Virus record (IMG/VR): IMGVR_UViG_3300010158_000188
Coordinates: 1 to 35,162 of that record
From: a virus
Reading direction: 5' to 3' (one strand)
DNA: 35,162 bases
Part shown: positions 11,714 to 18,065 of the stretch, piece after piece
Position numbering within the stretch: position 1 is the first letter of the stretch
How the letters are laid out: each line of letters opens with the position of its first letter
The notes under the pieces: model-generated
Databases searched by the model: none
What the model was told of the DNA's origin: nothing
The model's input: the letters and a program-made list of their open reading frames with translations, nothing else
Position numbers and translations under genes: made by a program

Positions 11714-11741
11714 TTGACACCGTAACCAGTTATGGTAATCT
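11714..11741 (+). promoter_or_regulatory. Promoter P4, CGTAACC type
   Basis: -35 TTGACA (consensus, 11714-11719), 16-base spacer CCGTAACCAGTTATGG, -10 TAATCT (11736-11741). The best -35 of the family. Drives the run from 11786. Confidence 0.75.
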
Positions 11742-11745
11742 TTAC

Positions 11746-11769
11746 TTATTGGAGCAACCGCCCCAATAA
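11746..11769 (+). ncRNA. 5' leader hairpin after P4
   Basis: TTATTGG (11746-11752), 10-base loop AGCAACCGCC, CCAATAA (11763-11769). Same length, offset and loop pattern as the P3 leader, with a compensated pair in the stem. The ribosome site AAGGAGAAGG follows directly. Confidence 0.6.
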
Positions 11770-11785
11770 ACAAAAGGAGAAGGCA

Positions 11786-11953
11786 ATGAATATTTATGAC
11801 GCAGAAGATACAGTTTACAGTTTTGAAAAGATGTTATTTAAGGCAACAAATTGCCTAGGAAATAATGCTGAAAGCGCTACTAAGCAGATACATATTTTGG
11901 CTTTATTGGCTGAATATGTTGAAGCAAAAAACACTTTGAAAGTTGGTGCATAA
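11786..11953 (+). CDS. 55-residue helical hypothetical protein
   Basis: ATG at 11786 after AAGGAGAAGG; an in-frame upstream start at 11732 would lie in the promoter. Sequence: MNIYDAEDTVYSFEKMLFKA, then helical to the end (QIHILALLAEYVEAKNTLKV). Probably two helices. Unknown function. TAATG junction with the next gene. Confidence 0.72.
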   Translation: MNIYDAEDTVYSFEKMLFKATNCLGNNAESATKQIHILALLAEYVEAKNTLKVGA

Positions 11954-12252
11954 TGTTTAGAGATTGCGACGCCACAGTCCTAAGAGATCAAATTGGCATG
12001 ATGAATATTTTTGCAATTAGCGGCGGACGCATTACAGTCCGTGAAACTGGAATTACCCTACCTGTTGCTCATGGTTACTCAGTAACCGTTGACCTAGCCG
12101 CTAACGACACTTACACAGTACGACGTATTTATACCCGCGCTGGCAAGGTTACGATAAAGGGTGAAGTAGAAGGCGTGTTTTGTGATGAAATTGGCGAGAT
12201 TGCTTACCAGGCAAGTTGCTACCAGAACGTAGAAATGAAGTTTGCACTATGA
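11953..12252 (+). CDS. Hypothetical phage protein
   Basis: 99 residues. Pattern MNIFAISGGRITVRETGITL, LPVAHGYSVTVDLAANDTYT, VRRIYTRAGKVTIKG, EIGEIAYQASCY. I have the impression of a recurrent actinophage family with the ISGGR and GY.V.V.L...D.Y.V.R signatures, but no function is known. TAATG start, ATGA end. Beta-rich, with no membrane or catalytic signature. Confidence 0.75.
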   Translation: MFRDCDATVLRDQIGMMNIFAISGGRITVRETGITLPVAHGYSVTVDLAANDTYTVRRIYTRAGKVTIKGEVEGVFCDEIGEIAYQASCYQNVEMKFAL

Positions 12253-12422
12253 AATGCGTATTGTGTGACAAAACCAGTTACTTAGGACTAAACCTGCATA
12301 ACGGAAAGCACGTTTGTTATGAATGTATTGAAGAATTTAAAAAGTTTCAATACTACGCGCCTACCCCTTACCAAGAACAACCAGGCAACTATTTCCCAAA
12401 GATAGGCTTAGTTGCGAATTAA
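12249..12422 (+). CDS. 57-residue zinc-finger-like protein
   Basis: ATGA-coupled start at 12249. CVLC and CYEC pairs about 17 residues apart around LGLNLHNGKHV, then an aromatic/proline-rich tail (FQYYAPTPYQEQPGNYF). One zinc site expected. Unknown function. Confidence 0.74.
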   Translation: MKCVLCDKTSYLGLNLHNGKHVCYECIEEFKKFQYYAPTPYQEQPGNYFPKIGLVAN

Positions 12423-12425
12423 GGC

Positions 12426-12437
12426 GTAAGCGGTTAC
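12426..12437. promoter_or_regulatory. GTAAGCGGTTAC operator-like site
   Basis: In the 38-base gap after the zinc-finger gene. Its complement GTAACCGCTTAC differs from the GTAACCAGTTAC palindrome at two central positions. No -35/-10 pair fits around it, so it is an orphan site like 3025-3036. A short CCCC-AGACA-GGGG hairpin (12443-12455) follows and overlaps the ribosome site of the next gene. Confidence 0.35.
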
Positions 12438-12460
12438 AGTATCCCCAGACAGGGGGCGAC

Positions 12461-12553
12461 GTGACCATAATTGAAATACCTAATCCAGACTGGGCGCCAA
12501 GTAAAGACCCAACGCACGTTCCTTATTTTGATGATGATGAGGACGACGAGTGA
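12461..12553 (+). CDS. 30-residue acidic peptide
   Basis: GTG start with AGGGGG just before it. The peptide is MTIIEIPNPDWAPSKDPTHV followed by the very acidic end FDDDEDDE. Acidic mimic or small regulator are possibilities, with no direct evidence. Its TGA overlaps the next GTG. Confidence 0.5.
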   Translation: MTIIEIPNPDWAPSKDPTHVPYFDDDEDDE

Positions 12554-12636
12554 CGCGCCAAATGATTTATGAACTATCTTGGCAATTAGTAATTATTGCG
12601 GTTGCTCTTGTAACTATCTGGAGACACCGTGGATAA
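12550..12636 (+). CDS. 28-residue single-span membrane peptide
   Basis: GTG start in a GTGA overlap, TAA at 12634-12636 overlapping the HNH gene start. After a polar MTRQMIYE, residues 9-24 (LSWQLVIIAVALVTIW) form one membrane span, with basic RHRG at the end. It is too small for a typical holin, and a role in exclusion or lysis timing cannot be shown. Confidence 0.5.
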   Translation: MTRQMIYELSWQLVIIAVALVTIWRHRG

Positions 12637-12952
12637 AAAAATTGTTGCAAAAGTTGTAGAGCGTGCTAAAGGATATTGTGAAGTTTGCGGTTGGGACTTA
12701 ACTGACGACTACGCGCTGCACCACAGAAAATTAAAGTCAAGAGGAGGCAAGGACACCGTTAGTAATTTAATGGCCGTCCACCACAAATGCCACAATCTTG
12801 GAACTGACAGTATTCACTTAAACCCTGAAATGGCAACAGAAAAGGGATATATGGTGAGCGCATGGAAAGAACCGCATGAAGTAGCAGTAAGACAACCAAA
12901 CGGCAAAATGGTTTATTTTGATGACAACGGAAATAAAACGGAGGCAGAATAA
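12629..12952 (+). CDS. HNH endonuclease
   Basis: 107 residues from GTG 12629. Zinc-supported HNH fold: CEVC (17-20), ALHHRKLKSRGG (29-40), S45-N46-L, and HHKCHNLG (51-58). These give the catalytic His (H31/H32), the central Asn (N46), and the second His plus zinc cysteine. The C-terminal tail with MVYFDDNGNKT forms a small beta end. It is probably a nicking or homing-type nuclease. It sits directly before ssb, and phage HNH proteins of this size also assist DNA packaging or recombination. Confidence 0.85.
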   Translation: MDKKIVAKVVERAKGYCEVCGWDLTDDYALHHRKLKSRGGKDTVSNLMAVHHKCHNLGTDSIHLNPEMATEKGYMVSAWKEPHEVAVRQPNGKMVYFDDNGNKTEAE

Positions 12953-13320
12953 TGGAAGCACTAACTACCGTAACTGGTAATTTAGGTAAAGATATAGAAC
13001 TCAAGTTTTCAAAAGACGGTTTGGCGATTGCCTCTTTTAGCATTGGCCACACTCCCTCAACTATGCGGAACGGTGTCCGAGAGGACGGCGAGACAATGTG
13101 GTTTAGGGTTACGGTTTTTGGAGACAAAGCGGAAGCCGTAGCAGACCGTTTGAAAAAAGGTGACGCGGTTCTAGTGACAGGCAAACTCAAACAAAGCACT
13201 TACACAGGTAAAGACTTACTGGAAAAAACAAGTCTTGAAATTACGGCGACTGAGGTGGGTCTTTTGATTAAAGCCGCACCACGCGCTCGCCAAGTTCAAG
13301 AGGACAGCGCACCATGGTAG
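12952..13320 (+). CDS. ssb: Single-stranded DNA-binding protein
   Basis: 122 residues with the OB-fold signature: VTGNLGKDIELKFSKDGLAI, ASFSIGHTPST, MWFRVTVFGDKAEAVADRLK, KGDAVLVTGKLKQSTYTGKD. The disordered C-terminal tail is very short and ends QEDSAPW. The usual acidic-aromatic tip (DDDIPF type) is reduced, with tryptophan as the last residue. Binds single strands during phage replication and recombination. TAATG start. Confidence 0.93.
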   Translation: MEALTTVTGNLGKDIELKFSKDGLAIASFSIGHTPSTMRNGVREDGETMWFRVTVFGDKAEAVADRLKKGDAVLVTGKLKQSTYTGKDLLEKTSLEITATEVGLLIKAAPRARQVQEDSAPW

Positions 13321-13496
13321 AAAACCATTACAGCGCTAGAGAAGTTATTGACCTCCTAGGCATAACCTTTAACAACTTGCACCAACTCCAGCACCGCGGG
13401 ACGTTGAAATGGACAGAAAAGGTAGGGCAAAAGGTTTTTTATCCAAAAGACCTGGTTGACGTTTACCACCAAAAACGCCTCAATCGCAAAAAATGA
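13314..13496 (+). CDS. Excisionase/MerR-like HTH protein
   Basis: 60 residues. YSAREVIDLLGITFNNLHQL then HRGTLKWTEKVGQKVFYPKD gives the small winged HTH of the HTH_17/excisionase group (helix-turn-helix, short wing, YPKDLV). The end RLNRKK is basic. It could be a recombination directionality factor, but no integrase is in the window, so a transcription regulator is equally likely. Overlaps ssb by seven bases. Confidence 0.78.
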   Translation: MVENHYSAREVIDLLGITFNNLHQLQHRGTLKWTEKVGQKVFYPKDLVDVYHQKRLNRKK

Positions 13497-13511
13497 CGCT
13501 ACGATTATTCG

Positions 13512-13718
13512 GTGAACATTACCGAGGAAGTGTCCCTTGCTGAACTAGATGAGGCAATGGGGCACCTTGCTGAGCAGTTAAAAGACCGCTACGGCAATCG
13601 CTTAACATGGCAACGTAAAACCTTGCTCATGGAAAGCATGGACGATTTACTTGATTACAGGTTAATGCTTACGAAAGGCGAAAATGGAGACAGTAACAGC
13701 ATTGGTGGAAACTCTTAA
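13512..13718 (+). CDS. Helical hypothetical protein
   Basis: 68 residues from GTG 13512; no clear ribosome site, so the start may be later. Helical: EEVSLAELDEAMGHLAEQLK, then TLLMESMDDLLDYRLMLTKG. The C-terminal part overlaps the next gene by 35 bases, a larger overlap than elsewhere here. The protein could be a terminase- or DNA-binding accessory. Unrecognised. Confidence 0.62.
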   Translation: MNITEEVSLAELDEAMGHLAEQLKDRYGNRLTWQRKTLLMESMDDLLDYRLMLTKGENGDSNSIGGNS

Positions 13719-14262
13719 AGAGTATCCAGGGAACCCGCGTAAAGGCGATATTGACGCTATTGCTGAATCGTTGAAAGTTAATGGGCAATACAAGCCGATA
13801 GTTGTCCAGGAAAGCACTGGGTACGTTTTAGTCGGGAACCATACGCTCAAGGCAGCCCGTAAATTAGGTTGGGACTTTATTGAAACCGTGGAAGTTGATG
13901 TTGACGATGAAGGCGCTAAAAGAATTGTTTTAGCCGACAACCGTACAAGTGACGCCTCAACTTATGACTATGACCTTTTGGCTGAAATGTTAAAGTCGCT
14001 ACCCTCAATTAAAGGTACAGGCTATGACGCTGAGTCATTAAGTGCGTTACTTAACGAAGTCTCTGGAATTTTGCCTGAAATGCAAGAAAACGGCGTAACG
14101 GCAGGTTTAGGTACCCCGATTATTCATTACGACATTATTTTTGATACTGAGGAACAGCAAGTCGTTTGGCATAACTACTTGAAATGGCTAAGATTGCAAG
14201 AACCCGAAGGGCAAACAAATGCAGCGCGCATGGCATTGCACTTGAGAAAGGTTATGTCATGA
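13684..14262 (+). CDS. ParB/sulfiredoxin-like domain protein
   Basis: 192 residues. Typical ParB N-terminal domain: YPGNPRKGDIDAIAESLKVN, GQYKPIVVQ, YVLVGNHTLKAARKLGW (the GxHxLxAA loop, with N-H replacing E/G-HR) and VLADNRTSD. It lacks the central HTH of a chromosomal ParB, as in phage ParB-like proteins that bind CTP or work in DNA modification or as methyltransferase N-terminal modules. The C-terminal part (TPIIHYDIIFDTEEQQVVWH) resembles a segment often following such domains in phages. First gene of the modification-like cluster. Confidence 0.82.
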   Translation: METVTALVETLKEYPGNPRKGDIDAIAESLKVNGQYKPIVVQESTGYVLVGNHTLKAARKLGWDFIETVEVDVDDEGAKRIVLADNRTSDASTYDYDLLAEMLKSLPSIKGTGYDAESLSALLNEVSGILPEMQENGVTAGLGTPIIHYDIIFDTEEQQVVWHNYLKWLRLQEPEGQTNAARMALHLRKVMS

Positions 14263-14879
14263 GTACCTTGAAAAAATATCAAGATGAGTTAAAACTCAAA
14301 GGCGGCGTGTTGATTAAAGGGTTTGTTGAACCTAACGTTGCTCTTGAGTGGGCTGAGCGGGCCAAGGCTGGCATTCAATCAAGAATTGACCGCCCTGTAA
14401 TTGAAGCAAAAGAATTAGATGAAGGTGGAGAGCGTCACGGCAAAATTGCAGACGCGTTTGAAGCGGAAAAAGTATTGCCTGAAATTTTTGGTTTGTATCA
14501 AGGTGCCAGGTTATTTTTGTCAGAGTTAATTGAACGCCCTGTAATTTGTTCACCTTATCCACGAAGCACCGTAACGCTCAAAGTTTATGACCGCCCTGGA
14601 GACCAGCAAGGTTGGCACCGTGACACTAATCCATTGACAGCGTTACTTATTGCCACCGAGACCCTAGGCAATTACGGTACTGAAATTGAAGCGCGTGACG
14701 GCTCAGTATTTAATTTAGAAAACCAGCCAGGTGATTTATGGGTTATGTATGGCCGCGAATTACGCCATAGAGTGCCGTCTATTCCAGAAGGTAAGTGGCG
14801 AGTAACTATTCCGTTGAACTATTACCACCCAGACGATGTTTGGCGCCCTCAAGGTACCGATAATCTAATTTACGGATAA
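14259..14879 (+). CDS. 2OG-Fe(II)-dependent oxygenase
   Basis: 206 residues from the ATGA start at 14259; a longer frame from 14184 lies inside the previous gene. Fe ligands are H120 and D122 in QQGWHRDTNPL and H170 in ELRHRV; R181 in KWRVTIPLNYY binds 2-oxoglutarate. The double-stranded beta-helix strands around residues 105-185 fit the family. Substrate is unknown: hydroxylation of a nucleic-acid base, protein or small molecule are options. The neighbours (ParB-like and PAPS-reductase-like proteins) suggest a DNA or nucleotide substrate. The AlkB-type nucleotide recognition lid is not obvious. Confidence 0.83.
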   Translation: MSTLKKYQDELKLKGGVLIKGFVEPNVALEWAERAKAGIQSRIDRPVIEAKELDEGGERHGKIADAFEAEKVLPEIFGLYQGARLFLSELIERPVICSPYPRSTVTLKVYDRPGDQQGWHRDTNPLTALLIATETLGNYGTEIEARDGSVFNLENQPGDLWVMYGRELRHRVPSIPEGKWRVTIPLNYYHPDDVWRPQGTDNLIYG

Positions 14880-14881
14880 GC

Positions 14882-15946
14882 ATGCCAAGATATAAACGCT
14901 ATATTGAGGCGAACGTTTATGATGAAGCAAAAAAACGTTTACACCATATTTACGATACGCATGACAGCGTAGTCGTTGCATTTTCTGGCGGTAAAGACTC
15001 TCTTGCACTGTTGCATGTCACTAAAGAGGTTGCATTAGAACGCGGTCTAAAAAAAGTACACGCAGTTTTCCGTGATGAGGAAGTAATCCACCAACAAGTT
15101 GTTGATTTTGTCCGTGGATATATGGACGAGCCTTGGCTTGACCTTGCTTGGTGGACAGTACCGCTGCAATCGCACAAATTTATTCTTGGCAAAATGATGG
15201 ACTACACACAATGGGACCCTGACCGTCAATGGGTAAGACCAAAACCTGAGTGGGGTTTAACTGAGAAAGATTTAGATATACCGCTCAACACTCCACTTAC
15301 ACAGTATTCCGCAGACGACTTAATGATTCGCAACTTTCCTGGGAAGGTAGCAATACTTACTGGAGTACGCGCCGCTGAGTCAATGATTAGATTTAGGTCA
15401 TGCGTAAATAAACTTAACGAGAATTATATTAACGCGTGCAGTAGTCCAAGAGGAGTTTTAGCCAGGCCGATTTATGACTGGGTTGAAAATGACGTGTTTA
15501 AGTATTTTTATGACAACGATATTAAATATTGTCCTATTTACGACAACCAGTTATGGGCGCGACGTCAATTTAGAGTGGCAAGCGGTATAACAAGCGAAGC
15601 CTCCAGAGAATTTGGCAAAACACGCGAGTATGACCCTGACCTTTATGCAGCAATTATTGAGGTGTTTCCTGAAATTATTGTTCAAGAGCGTTATTACAAA
15701 GAATTAGACAAAGAGGCAATTATTAGGCAGTACGCCACGTCGTTTGACTCTATTGAACTCTGGATACAAGAAAACATTACTGACGAGCGCCAGTTCAAAA
15801 AAGCCATGAAAGAACTAGGCCGCGTAAAAGGGTTGGCCAAAATATCCCCAGGACTTTACCCGTTTGATTACGTACTCAAAAACTTTATGACTGAGGGCGG
15901 CAAGCGCAACATATTCCCACTAATTGTCAAGAAGGAGAAAATATGA
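14882..15946 (+). CDS. PAPS-reductase-like protein (COG3969/IbrA type)
   Basis: 354 residues. The PP-loop SGGKDS (35-40) follows HDSVVVAF, with the helical YEANVYDEAKKRL start and FRDEEVIHQQVVDFVR. Further marks: GVRAAESMIRFRSC and PIYDWVENDVFKYF. This is the phage/IbrA branch of the N-type ATP pyrophosphatases rather than a true sulfate-assimilation reductase, as the redox-active C-terminal ECGLH is absent. It is paired with an IbrB-like ParB protein directly downstream, as ibrA-ibrB occur in prophages of enterobacteria. Activity of the pair is not established. The end overlaps the next ATG. Confidence 0.88.
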   Translation: MPRYKRYIEANVYDEAKKRLHHIYDTHDSVVVAFSGGKDSLALLHVTKEVALERGLKKVHAVFRDEEVIHQQVVDFVRGYMDEPWLDLAWWTVPLQSHKFILGKMMDYTQWDPDRQWVRPKPEWGLTEKDLDIPLNTPLTQYSADDLMIRNFPGKVAILTGVRAAESMIRFRSCVNKLNENYINACSSPRGVLARPIYDWVENDVFKYFYDNDIKYCPIYDNQLWARRQFRVASGITSEASREFGKTREYDPDLYAAIIEVFPEIIVQERYYKELDKEAIIRQYATSFDSIELWIQENITDERQFKKAMKELGRVKGLAKISPGLYPFDYVLKNFMTEGGKRNIFPLIVKKEKI

Positions 15947-16500
15947 AAGACCCAATTAACGACATTGTTTGGCGCAACGTTGAGGAGTTAAGGGCCAATC
16001 ATTGGAACCCTAACCGCGTGCATAAAATGGAATTAAAACTACTTGAACACTCTTTACTTAGTACAGGTTGGATACAGCCAATTTTAACTAACGAGACTGG
16101 CCTTATCATTGACGGTTTTCACCGCTGGCGTTTATCCCAGGACAGTAAAGCGGTACGCGCTCGCTACGACGGCAAGGTTCCAGTAGCCACGCTTCCAGTT
16201 GACGACGCTACTGCTATGGCTATTACGGTACGCATTAACCGCGCCAAGGGAACACACGTTGCTATTGAAATGCACAATCTAGTGACGTCTTTAATTACTG
16301 AGCATGGCTGGACGCGTGAGCAAGTCGCAAAAGAAATTGGGGCAAACCTGGACGAAGTGGACGCATTGGCTCAAGAGGGTATTTTTGCCGCAAAAAAGAT
16401 AAAGGATTGGGGTTATAGCCACGCTTGGTATCCAGGCGAAGGCCCTGTCGGTGGTGAGGCTGGTACTCAATGGGCTAGAGAACAAGGGTTAAGTATTTAA
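15943..16500 (+). CDS. ParB-like protein, IbrB type
   Basis: 185 residues. WNPNRVHKMELKLLEHSLLS, GWIQPILTN, LIIDGFHRWRLSQ, VPVATLPVDDATAMAITVRI, NRAKGTH: the ParB/sulfiredoxin core with GFHRW as the phosphate/nucleotide loop and the RINRAKGTH motif of IbrB-type proteins. A small HTH-like C-terminal segment (GWTREQVAKEIGANLDEVDA) follows. ATGA overlap with the PAPS-reductase-like gene implies stoichiometric expression and a complex. Confidence 0.85.
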   Translation: MKDPINDIVWRNVEELRANHWNPNRVHKMELKLLEHSLLSTGWIQPILTNETGLIIDGFHRWRLSQDSKAVRARYDGKVPVATLPVDDATAMAITVRINRAKGTHVAIEMHNLVTSLITEHGWTREQVAKEIGANLDEVDALAQEGIFAAKKIKDWGYSHAWYPGEGPVGGEAGTQWAREQGLSI

Positions 16501-16502
16501 GC

Positions 16503-17066
16503 ATGAGGTTTAACGCGCCAGAATATCTTGAGGACTGGAAAAACGGGAAGTACCCAAATATCCATAAGATTATGTTTAACGCCGTAAAACTTTATGGCCA
16601 AGGCAATAACGTCTTGGACTTATGCTGCTCAACTGGATTACTTGGTACTCAAATTGCGGAGAAGTTAGGCAAAACCGTAATAGGTATTGAGTCAAGCCTA
16701 GTGTCAATTGACCTGGCTAAAGCGTATGGCATACCAATACCTATCCAGCAAATGAAATTGACTCGTGACACATTGGAACCTTTTGTAACCTTTTGTAACC
16801 TTTACTCAATTCAAACAATTGTTGCTAGACGCTGCATACCTGAGTTATTCGGTGAGGACTATGACTTTGGTTTAGAGTTTGTTGCAGCCATGGCCACCAT
16901 TGGAGTCAAAGAAATATTTTTGGAAGGCCGCGTTAAAACAGCAAACGCCACAAATATATTTAACTCAGTTGAACACGAAATAGACTTGTTTAATACTTAT
17001 GACATGTATAAGGTTACGAAAAGATTAGGAAACATAGGTTATTTAACTTTATCGGAGGCGATATGA
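16503..17066 (+). CDS. SAM-dependent methyltransferase-like protein
   Basis: 187 residues. NVLDLCCSTGLLGTQIAE (37-54) is motif I, and VIGIESSLVSIDLAKAY (59-75) with E63 contacts the SAM ribose. No DPPY/NPPF or PC motif typical of DNA amino- or cytosine-methyltransferases is present; after VARRCIPELFG the rest is unremarkable. The catalytic residue is therefore unassigned; it could methylate a nucleotide, protein or an intermediate made by the neighbours. Last gene of the modification-like cluster, overlapping the following HNH gene. Confidence 0.7.
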   Translation: MRFNAPEYLEDWKNGKYPNIHKIMFNAVKLYGQGNNVLDLCCSTGLLGTQIAEKLGKTVIGIESSLVSIDLAKAYGIPIPIQQMKLTRDTLEPFVTFCNLYSIQTIVARRCIPELFGEDYDFGLEFVAAMATIGVKEIFLEGRVKTANATNIFNSVEHEIDLFNTYDMYKVTKRLGNIGYLTLSEAI

Positions 17067-17515
17067 CAGTTAACCCATACAACGGGTTCCCAGGAGCGTA
17101 CAGAACAAAGCAAGCCAACAAGCAACGGACATTATTTGCAAGCGGGAAACTTAGGAAACCTATCTCCTGTAAAGCATGTAACTTAACTGAGCAAGAAGGC
17201 GCCACAATACACTCACACAGCGAAGACTACTCCAACCTATATGAAACTTTTGGCGTGTGTTTCTCTTGCCACATGGCTATCCATAGACGGTTTAAGGATT
17301 TACCAACTTGGCAAAAATGGTGTGACTTAATCTCTGACGGCTGGCAACCGCCTTATGGCCGCAACTATGAAACGTTCCTAGAAACTTGGTATGGAGTAAG
17401 CCGCGAAATAGTAGAGCGACCTAATGCGTTAAACTGGTTACACTCTTTACCATTAGAGGAACCAAACCTCTACAACCCGAACGAAGGACAATTGTGGGAC
17501 GTACAACAATCTTAA
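17063..17515 (+). CDS. HNH-like nuclease beside the terminase genes
   Basis: 150 residues. CKAC (36-39), IHSHSEDYS (49-57) and CFSCHMAIHRRF (66-77) form the zinc-held beta-beta-alpha fold of an HNH nuclease with the HxHxEDY variant. The C-terminal part (WQKWCDLISDGWQPP, WYGVSREIVERP) is helical and tryptophan-rich. HNH proteins directly upstream of small and large terminase genes are needed for cos cleavage in several HK97-like phages; the same is likely here. It overlaps terS by 22 bases. Confidence 0.78.
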   Translation: MTVNPYNGFPGAYRTKQANKQRTLFASGKLRKPISCKACNLTEQEGATIHSHSEDYSNLYETFGVCFSCHMAIHRRFKDLPTWQKWCDLISDGWQPPYGRNYETFLETWYGVSREIVERPNALNWLHSLPLEEPNLYNPNEGQLWDVQQS

Positions 17516-17970
17516 ACGACGCTATTCAAGCCAAAATGGTGCAAGCAATAGAAGGTGGTAACTACGCTCCAACCGCCGCTGACTATGCTGGTATTGGCGT
17601 AAGCACTCATTACGACTGGCTCAAGAAAGGCGAGTCTGGAGAAACCCCTTACGCGGAATATCTGGAGGCTATAAAAAAGGCGGAGGCAGTTGCAGAAGTA
17701 CGCAACGTGACGTTGATTCAAGCCGCAGCGCAAAACACCTGGACGGCAGCCGCTTGGTATTTAGAGCGTAAACATTATGACCGTTGGGGCCGTAAAGACC
17801 GCAATCAAATTGAACTTACTGGCGCTAATGGCAGACCCATTGAAATTAACTCAACACGGGTTGACGCTAGAACGGCTTTACTTGAAATGCTAGGCCATAC
17901 GACAACTGAGGAGATAACCGAGGACGTTGTAATAGTTGAGGAAACAACAGAATTAGGCGGAGACGCTTAA
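17494..17970 (+). CDS. terS: Terminase small subunit
   Basis: 158 residues, GTG start at 17494. N-terminal HTH (MVQAIEGGNYAPTAADYAGI with STHYDWLKKGESG), then a helical oligomerisation part (AVAEVRNVTLIQAAAQ) and WTAAAWYLERKHYDRWGRKD, a signature of Terminase_2/HTH small subunits. The tail is acidic (EEITEDVVIVEETTE). It recognises the packaging site and activates TerL. Followed by a 95-base intergenic region before terL. Confidence 0.88.
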   Translation: MGRTTILNDAIQAKMVQAIEGGNYAPTAADYAGIGVSTHYDWLKKGESGETPYAEYLEAIKKAEAVAEVRNVTLIQAAAQNTWTAAAWYLERKHYDRWGRKDRNQIELTGANGRPIEINSTRVDARTALLEMLGHTTTEEITEDVVIVEETTELGGDA

Positions 17971-18065
17971 TACCGCTAAGTGAAAAATAAGTAACTTAGT
18001 TGAGTGCTGGACTTAGCCCTTGCCTCCACCCAGGCGGGGGCAAAAGTTCGCAGTAAGGAGGGCAA
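17971..18065. other. terS-terL intergenic region with dyads
   Basis: CTAAGT (17976-17981) and ACTTAG (17994-17999) form a 6-bp dyad with a 12-base spacer. TTGCCTCC (18020-18027) pairs with GGGGGCAA (18036-18043) across an 8-base loop (one G-U), with no T-run behind it. The strong ribosome site AAGGAGGG (18055-18062) precedes the GTG of terL. No CGTAAC promoter is present. The dyads could be a packaging recognition (cos/pac) site or an mRNA structure. Confidence 0.4.

Noticed and set aside
12967-12979. GTAACTGGTAAT in ssb as another operator site
   Set aside because: It encodes the conserved VTGNLG of SSB, so the resemblance is most simply due to codon constraint.
13492-13542. ATG at 13492 with a 16-codon frame (MTLRLFGEHYRGSVPC)
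   Set aside because: Very short, overlaps the start region of the 13512 gene and has no ribosome site.
13684-16500. Dnd-type phosphorothioate system
   Set aside because: A PAPS-reductase-like gene and ParB-like genes are present, but DndA, DndD and DndE are not, and the PAPS-like gene fits the IbrA type better.
16777-16800. Tandem TTTTGTAACC repeat in the methyltransferase-like gene
   Set aside because: Two and a half copies of 10 bases within coding sequence; probably a local slippage product. A frameshift role is not supported because the gene stays open.
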